A DNA stretch of 64,000 nt from Bacillus paralicheniformis (GTDB lineage: Bacteria > Bacillota > Bacilli > Bacillales > Bacillaceae), in NCBI RefSeq assembly GCF_001042485.2, contig NZ_LBMN02000011.1:1-64000 (forward strand), written 5' to 3'. The notes under the pieces are model-generated. The model saw nothing but the letters and a program-made list of their open reading frames with translations, was not told where the DNA came from and did no database searches. Positions within the stretch are counted from its first letter, which is position 1. Each line of letters starts with the position of its first letter. Of this stretch, positions 1-9,445 are shown one piece after another. A program made the translations under genes and the position numbers.

Positions 1-17
1 GGTTTTGTCCTTTTTTA

Positions 18-1526
18 TCATTTTGTTTTTTTAGCCGCGTCAAAAGCTTTTACAGCGTTGACCAAGCCGTATCCGTAGCCGTTGTTCGGCGATTTTTTAA
101 ACGTTTTGTCAGTCAGAGGCGTCGCCGTATTCAGCAGGATGCGCTCGATTTCATCGACTGTGAGGTCCGGATTGGCTTCCCTCATTAAAGCGACGATCCC
201 TGATACATGCGGGGTCGCCATCGATGTTCCGCTCATCGCAGCATACTTGTGTCCCGGATAAGCAGAGCGGATGCTGACGCCCGGTGCCGAAATATCGGGC
301 TTGATTTCGTCATATGGCGAAGGTCCTTGCAATGAAAAATCGGCTAACGCGTTTGCGCTGTCAACTGCGCCTATCGCGAAAGATTGCGGATAGTTGGACG
401 GATTCTCAACTGAACCCGGTCCGCCCGGTTCCAATTCGCTGACATTACCTGCTGCGAATGCAGGAAAGATATCAGCTGACCGCCAAGCTTTGACAATATC
501 CAAATACCATTCATTGAGTCCGCGTTCACCCGCCCAAGAATTGTTGACGACATCGGGAGCCTTTTCGGGGTGCCCTTTTCCTTTCGCATCTTTCGGAGCC
601 AAAATCCATTCTCCTGCAGCCAAAAGGGATTTTTCGTCTCCACCGTCCTCTGAAAAGGCTTTGACAGCGATCCATTTCGCAGTCGGTGCGACACCGATCT
701 GGTTTTTGCCGCCGGCTTCTGAGCCGACCATCGTGCCTGTCACATGTGTGCCGTGGCCCAAGTCGTCATATGGCGTTTTCTTATTGCTTGTCGCATCAAA
801 CCAGTTGAACTCATTGTCTGGACTGTTCGGTTTAGAAGGGTTGTAGCCCCTGTACTTTGTCTTCAACGCCGGATGATCCCACTCAACGCCGGTGTCAATC
901 GAAGCGACAACGGCTCCTTTGCCTTTATAGCGCTTTTTCCAGACATTAGGCGCATGAACCTGCTGAATGTTGGAAGCGGGGGAACGATCCGCAGACGTTT
1001 TCGATTCTACCGTGGGTTTTTCAGTGTTGCCGAGCTTAATTTTTTGATTTGGCAGCACTTTTTCAACCTCCGGAAATGAAGCCGCTTTTTCCATAACATC
1101 CTTTGTCGCTGTCACGGCAATGCCATTTACAATATAAAAAGATTCCACTTGCTTTGCTGTTCCTTTTTTCTCTTCTTTTTCTAAAAACGATTTTAAGTCT
1201 TTTTGCGTTCTCTCAGCTTTTGTACGCAGGGACGTCAGCACGGCTGAACGTTTGATTTCTTTTACTTTTTTCACGGTCATCACGCTTGCTTTCGCCCGGT
1301 TTTCAGCCGCTGTCGCCGCTTGCTGAAGATTCGCCTGGTTTTTCATTTTGATTAAAAAAGTCACTTTATCTTCTTTCTCAAAACGTTTGTAAAGAGCGCT
1401 TGATATTTTGTTTTGTTCCTTGGCCTTCGCTGTCGTGCCTGTTTCAGCCTGCACAGCGGCCGGAGCGAGAAGTGAACCGATGAGTGCAGCGCACATGAAT
1501 GTGCTGAATAATGGCTTTTTCTTCAC
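18..1526 (-). CDS. Secreted subtilisin-family serine protease, bacillopeptidase F-like, short form
   Basis: A 502-residue S8 peptidase, predicted to be secreted. It has a signal peptide ending near AVQA, an I9-type propeptide (about 40-150), then the catalytic domain with Asp211 (SIDTG), His258 (GHGTH), oxyanion Asn361 (AAGN) and Ser435 (SGTSMATP). GTG at 1526 is chosen because AAAGGAGG lies 7 nt upstream; longer reads lack a ribosome site. The nearest family member I recall is B. subtilis Bpr, also beside ftsZ but about 1433 residues with a long C-terminal part. Here the frame stops right after the catalytic domain, next to a run of seven A's. The protein is either a naturally short paralogue or a frameshifted bpr; the window edge prevents a decision. 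Confidence 0.85.
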   Translation of the reverse strand: MKKKPLFSTFMCAALIGSLLAPAAVQAETGTTAKAKEQNKISSALYKRFEKEDKVTFLIKMKNQANLQQAATAAENRAKASVMTVKKVKEIKRSAVLTSLRTKAERTQKDLKSFLEKEEKKGTAKQVESFYIVNGIAVTATKDVMEKAASFPEVEKVLPNQKIKLGNTEKPTVESKTSADRSPASNIQQVHAPNVWKKRYKGKGAVVASIDTGVEWDHPALKTKYRGYNPSKPNSPDNEFNWFDATSNKKTPYDDLGHGTHVTGTMVGSEAGGKNQIGVAPTAKWIAVKAFSEDGGDEKSLLAAGEWILAPKDAKGKGHPEKAPDVVNNSWAGERGLNEWYLDIVKAWRSADIFPAFAAGNVSELEPGGPGSVENPSNYPQSFAIGAVDSANALADFSLQGPSPYDEIKPDISAPGVSIRSAYPGHKYAAMSGTSMATPHVSGIVALMREANPDLTVDEIERILLNTATPLTDKTFKKSPNNGYGYGLVNAVKAFDAAKKTK

Positions 1527-1570
1527 ATGACATCCTCCTTTAAGCAATAGCAAATATAGTCGTTTCTTGC

Positions 1571-1594
1571 GTTTCTTTGTCTAGAAACAGAAAC
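1571..1594. promoter_or_regulatory. Imperfect 24-bp palindrome upstream of the protease gene
   Basis: GTTTCT and AGAAAC arms flank a central TCTAGA. It lies 45 bases before the start codon, just downstream (minus strand) of a weak -10-like TATAAG. It could be an operator or an RNA hairpin; no protein is assigned. Apart from this and the ftsZ terminator I see nothing in 1527-1896. Confidence 0.35.
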
Positions 1595-1845
1595 TATTAA
1601 TAATGGTAAAAGAAAAGACTTATAGACATTGTCGTATTTTGTCATTTTTCCTTTGTCGGTTTGTAAATTCGTTCTTTTTACATATGACTTGTTCACTGTT
1701 CATAGTTCGGCCAGATGACAAGCTGAAAGGAAAATCCGTGCATCCGGGAGAAAAGAGAGAGGTTAGATGCAAGGCTTTTGAGGGAGGCGCTTCGATCAGA
1801 ATGACAATTGATGCTTTTGGAGGGGAGAATCCGTTCCAGCGCATA

Positions 1846-1877
1846 AAAAAAGCCGCCGACTTCTTGTCGGCAGCTTT
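1846..1877 (-). terminator. Rho-independent terminator of ftsAZ
   Basis: On the minus strand GCTGCCGAC pairs with GTCGGCGGC around a short loop and is followed by seven T's, about 20 bases after the ftsZ stop. Confidence 0.85.
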
Positions 1878-1896
1878 CCAATGTATTATATACGTT

Positions 1897-3030
1897 TTAG
1901 CGTTTATTGCGGTTTCTTAAGAAAGTCGGGATGTCAAGCGTATCCTCGGCAGGCTGTGATTGGCTGCGATGCGGCATGCTTGGCTCCTCGCGCTTCGGCT
2001 CCCGTTTCGGAGCAGGCTGATGATGCTGTTTTAAGCCTTGGTTTAAAGGTCTCTGCGGCTTAGATGCATCTTGATCCTGTTCGATAAAGCCGGTCGCGAT
2101 GACCGTAACGACGATTTCGTCTTTCAAGTTTTCATTGATGACAGATCCGAAGATCATGTTGACGTCCTGGTCAGATGCAGCCGCCACAATGTCCGCTGCT
2201 TCCTGAACTTCGTAAAGGCTTAAGTTGGCTCCGCCTGTAATGTTCATCAGCACGCCTTGGGCACCGTCAATCGCCGTTTCAAGCAACGGGCTGGAAACAG
2301 CTTTTTTAGCGGCTTCTGCAGCGCGGTTCTCACCTGTCGCTACACCGATACCCATCAGTGCAGAACCTTTGTTGGACATGATTGTTTTGACGTCGGCAAA
2401 GTCAAGGTTGATCAGTCCAGGTGTTGCGATCAAGTCTGAAATGCCCTGAACACCTTGGCGGAGAACGTTGTCCGCTTCGCGGAACGCTTCAAGCATCGGT
2501 GTGTTTTTATCGACGATTTCAAGAAGACGGTCATTCGGAATGACGATCAGGGTGTCGACGGCTTCCTTCATTGCTGAAATACCGCCTGCCGCCTGAAGCT
2601 GTCTTTTTCTTCCTTCAAAGGTAAACGGCCTTGTGACAACGCCGACAGTCAATGCGCCCAGATCTTTTGCGATTTGTGCGATGACAGGTGCCGCGCCCGT
2701 TCCTGTTCCGCCGCCCATTCCGGCTGTGACGAACACCATGTCTGCACCTTTCAGCGCTTCTTCAATTTGTTCTTTGCTTTCCTCTGCGGCTTTTTTGCCG
2801 ACTTCCGGATTGGCTCCTGCGCCGAGCCCGCGCGTCAGCTTCGCACCAATCTGCATTTTCGTTTCCGCTTTTGACAGGTTGAGAGCCTGGGCATCCGTAT
2901 TGACTGCGATAAACTCGACTCCCTGAACGTCATTTTCGATCATCCGATTGACGGCATTGTTACCGCCGCCACCTACTCCTATTACTTTAATCGATGCTAA
3001 GCCGTCTATATTTGTTTCAAACTCTAACAT
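1897..3030 (-). CDS. ftsZ: Cell division GTPase FtsZ
   Basis: Tubulin homologue that polymerises into the Z-ring at midcell. The 377 residues are close to the 382 of B. subtilis. The tubulin signature GGGTGTGAA is at 106-114, with a glycine-rich nucleotide loop near 18-23. A variable Q/P/R/K-rich linker (about 318-365) leads to the conserved C-terminal peptide DIPTFLRNR, which binds FtsA, SepF and EzrA. It lies 34 bases after ftsA and is presumably co-transcribed from the ftsA promoters. Identity is certain from sequence similarity along the whole length. Confidence 0.98.
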   Translation of the reverse strand: MLEFETNIDGLASIKVIGVGGGGNNAVNRMIENDVQGVEFIAVNTDAQALNLSKAETKMQIGAKLTRGLGAGANPEVGKKAAEESKEQIEEALKGADMVFVTAGMGGGTGTGAAPVIAQIAKDLGALTVGVVTRPFTFEGRKRQLQAAGGISAMKEAVDTLIVIPNDRLLEIVDKNTPMLEAFREADNVLRQGVQGISDLIATPGLINLDFADVKTIMSNKGSALMGIGVATGENRAAEAAKKAVSSPLLETAIDGAQGVLMNITGGANLSLYEVQEAADIVAAASDQDVNMIFGSVINENLKDEIVVTVIATGFIEQDQDASKPQRPLNQGLKQHHQPAPKREPKREEPSMPHRSQSQPAEDTLDIPTFLRNRNKR

Positions 3031-3064
3031 GCTAAATCCTCCTAATCCGTCGAATGACTAATCT

Positions 3065-4363
3065 CTATTCCCAAAAGAAGTTAAATATTTTCTTCATTTT
3101 GCTCGGCTTTTTCTCAGCTTGAGCGTGCTGCTTGGATTTTGGCTTCGGTCGCTGCTGCACTTCTTTTTGATGTGTTGCCGCGACTTCCTGAACCGCTTGT
3201 TCCGGCATCTTAAAACCTACTTTTCTGCCTTGGATTTTTGCGTTGCGGTAAGCGAATTGGATGAGGCCGACTCCTGTCATGTATTGAGGTTCTCTTACAC
3301 CGATATAATTCGGGCTAGCCACTCTGACGTTATTTTGAAGAACATCCTGTGCGAGGCTGAGGACACCCGGCATTCCAGCCTGTCCCCCTGTAAGCACAAA
3401 CCCTCCCGGCAATTCTTTTATTCCCATGTTCCGCAGTTCCTCTGCCACGAATAAAAAGATTTCTTCGAGCCTGGCTTCTATAATGTCTGCCACTTCCCGC
3501 TGAGAAAAGGTCTGCTTTTGGTCTGTCCCGATCACGGCGACTTCAAATGTTTCCTCTTCCGACGCTTCTTCATAGAAAGCATGTCCAAACTGCTTCTTCA
3601 CCCGCTCAGCTTCGTCTGTGGAAGTGCGCAATCCGATTGAAATATCCTTGGTGATGTTTTCTCCTCCCAGGGGTATGACGCGGGTCGCAAGAAGATGTCC
3701 GTCCTCAAATACGGCAACCGTTGTCGATCCTCCCCCGATGTCGATTAAAGCCACTCCGAGGTTTTTTTCGTCCTTTGATAAAGCGACAGATCCGGCAGCC
3801 AGCGGCTGAAGACAAATATCCGTTATTTCAATTCCCGCTCTTTCCACACAGCGCAGCAGGTTATGTAAGATCGTTTTAGAGCCCGTGATCAGCGATCCTT
3901 CCACTTCAAGGCGGACGCCGAGCATCTTTTTCGGATCTGTAATATCGCCTCTGCCGTCAACGATAAACTGTCTCGGAATCACATCGACGATCAGCTGTTC
4001 AGGCGGGATGGAAACGACTTGAGCGGCCTCCATCACCCGGCGCACGTCTTCAACGTGGATCTCTTTATTCTCGCTTGAGACAGCCACAACACCGTTCGTA
4101 TCTTGAATATGGATGTAGTTCCCATTAACCCCGACGATCGCGTGGGTCAGCGGAAAACCTATCATTCTTTCTGCTTGTTCAAACGCTTTTTTTATAGAAT
4201 GAACCGTTTCATCTATATCAACGATTGATCCTTTTTTCAGCCCCTCTGAGGGAACATTTCCGACTCCGATAATGTTAAGAGAATCGTCTGACATTTCACC
4301 GACGATCACTTTAATATTGGACGTACCGATGTCTAGACTGACGTAAAGTTCATTGTTGTTCAT
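3065..4363 (-). CDS. ftsA: Cell division actin-like ATPase FtsA
   Basis: Membrane tether for FtsZ. The protein begins MNNNELYVSLDIGTSN (phosphate-1 loop) and has the actin-fold motifs LIDIGGGST and VLTGGQAG. It ends with a basic amphipathic helix (KMKKIFNFFWE), the membrane-targeting sequence. The ATG at 4363 is chosen over a GTG six codons upstream: GGAGGTG lies 7 nt before it and the B. subtilis protein starts at the same residue. The start gives 432 residues. It is first gene of the ftsAZ unit. Confidence 0.97.
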   Translation of the reverse strand: MNNNELYVSLDIGTSNIKVIVGEMSDDSLNIIGVGNVPSEGLKKGSIVDIDETVHSIKKAFEQAERMIGFPLTHAIVGVNGNYIHIQDTNGVVAVSSENKEIHVEDVRRVMEAAQVVSIPPEQLIVDVIPRQFIVDGRGDITDPKKMLGVRLEVEGSLITGSKTILHNLLRCVERAGIEITDICLQPLAAGSVALSKDEKNLGVALIDIGGGSTTVAVFEDGHLLATRVIPLGGENITKDISIGLRTSTDEAERVKKQFGHAFYEEASEEETFEVAVIGTDQKQTFSQREVADIIEARLEEIFLFVAEELRNMGIKELPGGFVLTGGQAGMPGVLSLAQDVLQNNVRVASPNYIGVREPQYMTGVGLIQFAYRNAKIQGRKVGFKMPEQAVQEVAATHQKEVQQRPKPKSKQHAQAEKKPSKMKKIFNFFWE

Positions 4364-4391
4364 TCTATGGCACCTCCTCACATTTCAGTCA

Positions 4392-4420
4392 ATTCTATTC
4401 TATTATTTGCCGAACAACAA
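4392..4420 (-). promoter_or_regulatory. Candidate SigA promoter of ftsAZ
   Basis: On the minus strand TTGTTG, 17 bases, TAGAAT, ending about 28 bases before the ftsA start. It sits in the 183-base gap where B. subtilis has several ftsAZ promoters. Confidence 0.55.
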
Positions 4421-4502
4421 TACAATGAATCTGGTTTTACAAGTGTGTAACAATCAATACAAACCAATACGCTTCGTTTTTAGTTTTAGGATTACTGTGA
4501 AT

Positions 4503-4529
4503 ATTCGTGATATCCTATGTATATCCTCT
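4503..4529 (-). promoter_or_regulatory. Candidate SigH promoter of ftsAZ
   Basis: On the minus strand AGAGGATAT fits the SigH -35 (RnAGGAWWW) and CACGAAT, 11 bases later, fits the -10 (RnnGAAT) except at the first base. B. subtilis ftsAZ has a SigH promoter that raises FtsZ for the polar septum; this is the positional match. Confidence 0.6.
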
Positions 4530-4546
4530 TTTAAATCCGATTTTTT

Positions 4547-4900
4547 TTAATTTTTTCTCCTCGAGGCCGTCCATTTGGCGAGCAGTATTCTTCTGATGAC
4601 CGCGATGTTTTGAAAAAGCCTCACGCCAAATGCAAACATACCGACTAAATACAAGTCTACACCAAGATGAACGCCCAGAAAAGCCAAACTTATGGCGAGA
4701 ATAATATTGAAGAAAAAGCCCGTCACAAAAACTAGTTCATCGTATACACTTTCCAAATGGGCCCTTATTCCCCCGATCAAAGTATCAAGGGATGCAAGAA
4801 TCGCCAGGGACAAATAATTTGAGTATTCATCCGGAATGGTGAAGTTCGTGCTGAACCCGATTGTAATTCCGAGCAAAAGCCCTAAAACCGGAAGCCACAT
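4547..4900 (-). CDS. sbp: Small basic membrane protein Sbp (DUF1290)
   Basis: A 117-residue protein with three or four hydrophobic segments and a basic C-terminus (RRILLAKWTASRRKN). The family is conserved between the dcw genes and ftsA in Firmicutes; its function is unknown. Its ATG overlaps the stop of the preceding ylxX by one base (TAATG), so translation is probably coupled. Confidence 0.9.
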   Translation of the reverse strand: MWLPVLGLLLGITIGFSTNFTIPDEYSNYLSLAILASLDTLIGGIRAHLESVYDELVFVTGFFFNIILAISLAFLGVHLGVDLYLVGMFAFGVRLFQNIAVIRRILLAKWTASRRKN

Positions 4901-5625
4901 TAGGAATTCTCTCCTTTTGATTTCTCGAGCGGTTTCAATGGCGCAACTTGCATTGAACCTTCGTAAGCTTTGATTTTGATTTGTTTTTCAGGCCTTTTGA
5001 TTTGCAAATCCAGATTTTCTCCCGCGAACAGATCCTGCAGGGATGAAGCATTCATTCGGCTATATAGTTTATCGGCGTTTTTGCCGATGACTTTTACCGT
5101 TATCGGATAGTTGTCCAAAGGATATCCGTCGATTTTGGTTGTTCCGTTGATATCCCTGATCACCGTCGTGTTGACAACCCTTCTGTCATTGATCGATATT
5201 TCTTCCGCTTCATACATATTCAGTTCATTAATCAGCTTTTTCAGAAGGTCTGGCGGCGGATTTTGAATGGATTCTCCCGTGAGTTCTTCCGAGAAAAGCT
5301 GAGAAATGGTGATGATGATTCCGTTCCCTGTAACATCTGTGAAGCCGGCCTGTTTTTTTAAGTTTTGAAGCGTTTCATTCAACGCTTTTGTCCGCGAGGT
5401 TTCTTCTTGATGACTGTATGTGTTCAGCATTTTTTCATATTTGTCAATTTCGCTGATCAGCTCAAGCTGTTTTTTCTGTTCTTTCTTCAGATCCTCCCTG
5501 AGGTCCCAAATGTCCCGCGTATCGCGGACTTTCGGCGCTTTCAGCGAATTGAACTGCACGGACAGCATAATTCCGAAAATGAGCATCAGGATGCTCAAAC
5601 TGATGAAACGATTATTTTTCTTCAA
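4900..5625 (-). CDS. ylxX: DUF881 family protein YlxX
   Basis: A 241-residue protein with one N-terminal membrane anchor (about 8-25), a coiled coil (about 38-90) and an extracytoplasmic DUF881 domain. TTG start at 5625 with the upstream GGTGGGCGG. It is paralogous to the preceding ylxW (same layout, and shared short motifs such as ISINDRRV/VSINGQRV), a tandem duplication usual in Bacillus. No biochemical role is known; position and topology suggest a link to the divisome or envelope. Confidence 0.9.
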   Translation of the reverse strand: MKKNNRFISLSILMLIFGIMLSVQFNSLKAPKVRDTRDIWDLREDLKKEQKKQLELISEIDKYEKMLNTYSHQEETSRTKALNETLQNLKKQAGFTDVTGNGIIITISQLFSEELTGESIQNPPPDLLKKLINELNMYEAEEISINDRRVVNTTVIRDINGTTKIDGYPLDNYPITVKVIGKNADKLYSRMNASSLQDLFAGENLDLQIKRPEKQIKIKAYEGSMQVAPLKPLEKSKGENS

Positions 5626-5650
5626 CGTCCGCCCACCAACTTTTCAACGT

Positions 5651-6343
5651 TCATTCCCCCTGCTTTAAAAGGGGCTCCATCTCGATTTGGTCTTGTTTTT
5701 CGATGCTGACTGAAATATGATCGCGGCTCAGCTGGTCCACAAGCCCTCCTGCAATGTTCAGCGCCGGCATCAGCACATCCGGATCCCCGATGGCCGAAAT
5801 GACAAACGGCGCGGGATACTGGTTGCCGTCAACCGTGATGACAGGACCGTTGCACGATATGTAAGAATGATGTGTCACACGCTGTCCGTTGATCGACACC
5901 GCGGCCGCCCCGGAAATCCACAGCTCATTGAGCAGGCGGAATATGTGGCTTTCATGTACGATATAGTTGTTGACATTCTCACCTTCCGGTATGTAAGAAG
6001 CGTCTTTCAGCGTCACCTTGATTCCTTCGCCCTGAACGCCGATTTCCCCGACGAACATTCTGTACCTTTCAACATCTTCAACAATATTGTAATACTCTTT
6101 TTTTTCCTTTTTCAAAGCCGTCTCTGTTTTCTGTACTTCCTGCTGTTTTTTGTAAAGCTCCTGTTCCAGCTTCTTATTTTGCTTTTCCTGGGAAATCAGC
6201 CGGTCGCGCAAGGAATACTCCTCTTTCCAATTTTCAGCTGTTTCTTCATGGTCTTTGTTTTCCCTGGCGAATTGATAGGAGAAAGACAGCAGGAATCCGA
6301 GGACAAGCATGGCGAGTGAAAGATTGACTGTGTGCCTCTTCAA
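5651..6343 (-). CDS. ylxW: DUF881 family protein YlxW
   Basis: A 230-residue paralogue of ylxX: N-terminal anchor (about 7-24), long charged coiled coil (about 35-100), then DUF881 with GVQGEGIKVTL and AAAVSINGQRV. The TTG start overlaps the divIB stop by four bases and follows AGGGAG, so it belongs to the divIB-ylxW-ylxX-sbp run. Function unknown. Confidence 0.9.
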   Translation of the reverse strand: MKRHTVNLSLAMLVLGFLLSFSYQFARENKDHEETAENWKEEYSLRDRLISQEKQNKKLEQELYKKQQEVQKTETALKKEKKEYYNIVEDVERYRMFVGEIGVQGEGIKVTLKDASYIPEGENVNNYIVHESHIFRLLNELWISGAAAVSINGQRVTHHSYISCNGPVITVDGNQYPAPFVISAIGDPDVLMPALNIAGGLVDQLSRDHISVSIEKQDQIEMEPLLKQGE

Positions 6344-7128
6344 TTTCCGTCTCCCTTTTTGCTTTCATCCGTTTTTTTCAGAGGTTCAAAATAAGTCGCG
6401 ACTTCCATATGGATAATGCCTTTTTCCCCTTTCGGCAGCTCTTTTACGATCGCCGGATAGCTGTTCATTTTCTGTCCGAACGTTTTCAGCGAAGCCGTCA
6501 CGATATAGCCGTCGTTCATATACAGTCTGATCAGCCAAGGATTTGATTTTTGAGGCGTATAGTTAATCTCGGAAATCGATTTTTTCACGGAATCGGAAAG
6601 CTTGTTCAGCTGTTTTGCCATTTGAACGAGCTTTTCGTCTTCCTCCCAGTTATTAAGGGTCGGTCCGATGTCAGTCGGCGTCACCTCTTCAGGAAGCACC
6701 GTGCCGTTTTCAAGCACGGAGTAGTACACATTGTGTTTTTGCAAAAACGCAATGCTTTTATACTCTTCGATGGAGATGGCGATTTTGTTGGGCAGCTGTT
6801 TAGAGATTTCGGCTTTTTTGATCAATTTATTCTGCTCGATCTTTTCTGCGGCCTTTTGCTTGCTCAGACTCCAGAATTCCGTCTGTCCTTTATGGATCGA
6901 AGACAGGGAAATGATCTGGTCTTTTGAAACGTTTTTGTTTCCTTTGATCTCTACCGTCGAAACTTTGCTGATCGGCGTCTGCAGGTAAATGATGATCAGC
7001 ATCATCGTGAAAAAGAGCAGAATAAAGGTGATCAGCCGGCGGTTTGCCTTTTGCTTTCGCTGTTCTTTGATTTTGGGAATCCGTTCTTCTATATTCACTA
7101 CTTTTTCTTTATCAATACCGGGTTTCAC
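6340..7128 (-). CDS. divIB: Cell division protein DivIB (FtsQ family)
   Basis: Bitopic divisome protein that complexes with FtsL and DivIC and supports PbpB. The 262 residues show a basic cytoplasmic tail (about 1-30), one membrane segment (LITFILLFFTMMLIIIYL, about 32-49), a POTRA domain opening with STVEIKGNKNVS, and a beta domain. GTG start with AGGTGAG upstream. It has its own candidate promoter and a structured 5' leader, separating it from murB. Confidence 0.95.
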   Translation of the reverse strand: MKPGIDKEKVVNIEERIPKIKEQRKQKANRRLITFILLFFTMMLIIIYLQTPISKVSTVEIKGNKNVSKDQIISLSSIHKGQTEFWSLSKQKAAEKIEQNKLIKKAEISKQLPNKIAISIEEYKSIAFLQKHNVYYSVLENGTVLPEEVTPTDIGPTLNNWEEDEKLVQMAKQLNKLSDSVKKSISEINYTPQKSNPWLIRLYMNDGYIVTASLKTFGQKMNSYPAIVKELPKGEKGIIHMEVATYFEPLKKTDESKKGDGN

Positions 7129-7251
7129 GTAGGCTCACCTCAGGTTAATAAAGCAGACAAAAAGACTTTTATTTGCTTATTTTTGTTCGGAAAAATGACG
7201 CGCTTTTCGACATATGAAAGCACGGGGCAAGCTAAAAAGCTTCCATTTAGC

Positions 7252-7293
7252 GAAACAAACGACATACTAGGATGCCGTTTGCTTGTTTGTTTC
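7252..7293 (-). promoter_or_regulatory. Perfect 9-bp inverted repeat in the divIB 5' leader
   Basis: GAAACAAAC and GTTTGTTTC enclose a 24-base interior that is itself partly self-complementary. In the minus-strand transcript it would begin at about the first base after the candidate promoter, forming a long 5' stem-loop. No U-tract follows, so it is not a terminator. Confidence 0.5.
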
Positions 7294-7297
7294 ATAC

Positions 7298-7326
7298 ATT
7301 ATATCATAAGGCGATCTGAAGTAGAG
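7298..7326 (-). promoter_or_regulatory. Candidate extended -10 promoter of divIB
   Basis: Minus strand TGATATAAT (perfect -10 with the TG extension, TATAAT at 7298-7303); the -35 is poor. It gives a leader of roughly 160 bases before divIB. Confidence 0.5.
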
Positions 7327-7333
7327 AGGCCGT

Positions 7334-8245
7334 TTACCGTTTTTCTCCGATAATTTCGACCTCAGTGTGCATGTCGATATCGTATTTTTCTTTAATCGTT
7401 TTTTGAATGAATGCAATCAAATCCAGGACGTCTTGTGCTGTTGCGCCGCCTGCGTTGACGATAAAATTGCCGTGCATCTCTGAAACCTTTGCCCCGCCGA
7501 TCTGATGGCCTTTCAAACCAGCCTCATCTACTAGCCGGCCCGCATGTTCAGGCAGCGGGTTTCTGAAGATGCTCCCTGCGCAAGGGTTGGACACAGGCTG
7601 CGTTTCTTTTCGGTAGTCTTTGTTTTTCTGCATTTGCGCAACGATCTCATCGCGTTCTTTTTGCTCCAGCTGGAGAACGGCTTCAAGACATATGCCCGGC
7701 CGCTCGTTTTGCAGGATGGACGTGCGGTAGCTGAACGCCATCTCTTCATTCGTCAGCCAATCGATCGTTCCGTCTTCAAACAGGATCAATGCTTTCACCA
7801 ATACCCTGCTGATATCAGAACCGTGGGCTCCGGCATTCATGTAAACCGCTCCGCCGACCGAACCCGGAATGCCCGCGGCAAACTCGAGGCCGGAAAGCCC
7901 TTTTTTGCTGATGCCTGTCGCAAGCCTTACGACAGAGTAGCCGCCGCCGACCGTTACTTGCTCGCCGTCGATTTCCATATGGTCAAGCCCCTGTCCGAGC
8001 TTGATGACAACGCCTCTTATCCCTTCATCAAGGACAAGAAGATTCGAGCCTCTGCCGATGGCCGTCCACTTGACGCCGTGCTTCTTGATCACCTTCATCG
8101 TATCTTTGACAGCTTGAATGTTTTTCGGAACCACCAGCACGTCAGCCGGTCCTCCGATTTTAATCGTAGTATGGTTGCTGAGCGGCTCGTTTTCCAGAAC
8201 TTTGCCGACTTCAAGTTCTTTTAATTCTTGTATCACCTTATCCAT
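7334..8245 (-). CDS. murB: UDP-N-acetylenolpyruvoylglucosamine reductase MurB
   Basis: FAD enzyme that reduces UDP-GlcNAc-enolpyruvate to UDP-MurNAc with NADPH, in the cytosol. The protein has an FAD-binding half ([37 protein letters not shown]) and the catalytic [11 protein letters not shown] and [12 protein letters not shown] motifs. The ATG at 8245 gives 303 residues, equal to B. subtilis, and has GGAGGT five bases upstream; a start 13 codons further up would run into murG. It lies 28 bases after murG. Confidence 0.97.
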   Translation of the reverse strand: MDKVIQELKELEVGKVLENEPLSNHTTIKIGGPADVLVVPKNIQAVKDTMKVIKKHGVKWTAIGRGSNLLVLDEGIRGVVIKLGQGLDHMEIDGEQVTVGGGYSVVRLATGISKKGLSGLEFAAGIPGSVGGAVYMNAGAHGSDISRVLVKALILFEDGTIDWLTNEEMAFSYRTSILQNERPGICLEAVLQLEQKERDEIVAQMQKNKDYRKETQPVSNPCAGSIFRNPLPEHAGRLVDEAGLKGHQIGGAKVSEMHGNFIVNAGGATAQDVLDLIAFIQKTIKEKYDIDMHTEVEIIGEKR

Positions 8246-8273
8246 CGAAAACCTCCAAAATCCTTCTGTCTTA

Positions 8274-9374
8274 TCATTTTGCATGATGTTTCAGTTCTTT
8301 CAGCACATTGTACAAGCGTTCGGCCGCGTCCGGCACGCCAAGCGACTTCGCGCGGCTCTTCATCTCTTGCAGCGTCTTTTCGTCTTGTAAAATATGATCG
8401 ATCGCCTGAATTAAGCGGTCTCCATTAAGCTCTGATTCTTTTAAAACGACAGCGGCGTTCTGCTCTCCTAGTGAGCGTGCGTTCACTTCCTGGTGGTTGG
8501 CCGTAACGTACGGACTCGGAATCAATACGCTTGGAATACCGAGCGCGGTGATTTCCGCTATTGTCGTTGCTCCCGCACGTGCCACGACGACTTCGAACTC
8601 TTTTAAGTACTCGGGCATTTGATGGAGAAATGGCTGAACGACCATATTCGGAGCGGGGCCTTCTTTTTTAAGCGCAGCTGTTACTTTATCATAGTGAACT
8701 TCCCCTGTGACATAAAGAACCTGGTAATCCCGCTTTTTTAATTCGTTTTGCATCGCGATAACCGCTTCATTGATCGGAGTGGCACCGCGGCTGCCTCCGA
8801 AAATAAGGACCGTTTTTTTGCCTTCTGAAAGGCCCAAAGTGGTCATGGAACGGCCCCCTTTTATAGAGACGACTTCAGACGCCCTCGGGTTTCCTGTAAA
8901 AACAACTTTTTCTGCAGGAAAATGCGGTTTCGCTTCATCAAAACAAATGGCTACCTTATCAACATATTTGGATAAAAACTTATTGGTGAGTCCGGGAAGG
9001 CTGTTTTGTTCGTGGATAATCGTCGGAATCCCCAGTTTTGAAGCGGCGTATACCACGGGTCCGCACACGTAGCCGCCCGTGCCGATCACCGCGTCGGGCT
9101 TAAACCGTTTTAATTCTTTTTTGCATTCTTTTACACCCTTTAAAAAACGCATGACGGTTTTGACGTTTTCAAATGACAGCTTTCTTTTAAAACCCGTAAT
9201 TTCAATCGCCTTGAAAGGGATCCCTTCCCGCTCGACGATATTTTTCTCCAGGCCTTTTTCGGTTCCGATATATAAAAACTCAACATCTTCATGATGCCGT
9301 TTCACTTCTTTAATAAACGCAAGGGCGGGATAAATATGGCCGCCCGTTCCGCCTCCGCTAACAACAATCCGCAT
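8274..9374 (-). CDS. murG: Undecaprenyl-PP-MurNAc-pentapeptide GlcNAc transferase MurG
   Basis: GT28 glycosyltransferase that turns lipid I into lipid II at the inner membrane face. The 366 residues open with the [13 protein letters not shown] loop; the second Rossmann half carries the UDP-GlcNAc signature ([22 protein letters not shown]). SD AAGGGGGAG lies upstream. It sits between spoVE and murB in the usual Bacillus order. Confidence 0.97.
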   Translation of the reverse strand: MRIVVSGGGTGGHIYPALAFIKEVKRHHEDVEFLYIGTEKGLEKNIVEREGIPFKAIEITGFKRKLSFENVKTVMRFLKGVKECKKELKRFKPDAVIGTGGYVCGPVVYAASKLGIPTIIHEQNSLPGLTNKFLSKYVDKVAICFDEAKPHFPAEKVVFTGNPRASEVVSIKGGRSMTTLGLSEGKKTVLIFGGSRGATPINEAVIAMQNELKKRDYQVLYVTGEVHYDKVTAALKKEGPAPNMVVQPFLHQMPEYLKEFEVVVARAGATTIAEITALGIPSVLIPSPYVTANHQEVNARSLGEQNAAVVLKESELNGDRLIQAIDHILQDEKTLQEMKSRAKSLGVPDAAERLYNVLKELKHHAK

Positions 9375-9405
9375 CTGTTCTCCCCCTTATTCCTTATGTA
9401 CACGC

Positions 9406-9438
9406 CGATAACCCTGCTATCTCGCAACAGGGTTATCG
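9406..9438 (-). other. Intercistronic hairpin between spoVE and murG
   Basis: A perfect 11-bp stem (CGATAACCCTG / CAGGGTTATCG) around an 11-base loop fills much of the 71-base gap. There is no U-tract on either strand, so it looks like a stability or processing element rather than a terminator. Confidence 0.6.
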
Positions 9439-9445
9439 CCAAAAT

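Noticed and set aside
394..1079. Plus-strand frames antisense to the protease
   Set aside because: They mirror the codon pattern of the real minus-strand gene and have no homology or ribosome sites.
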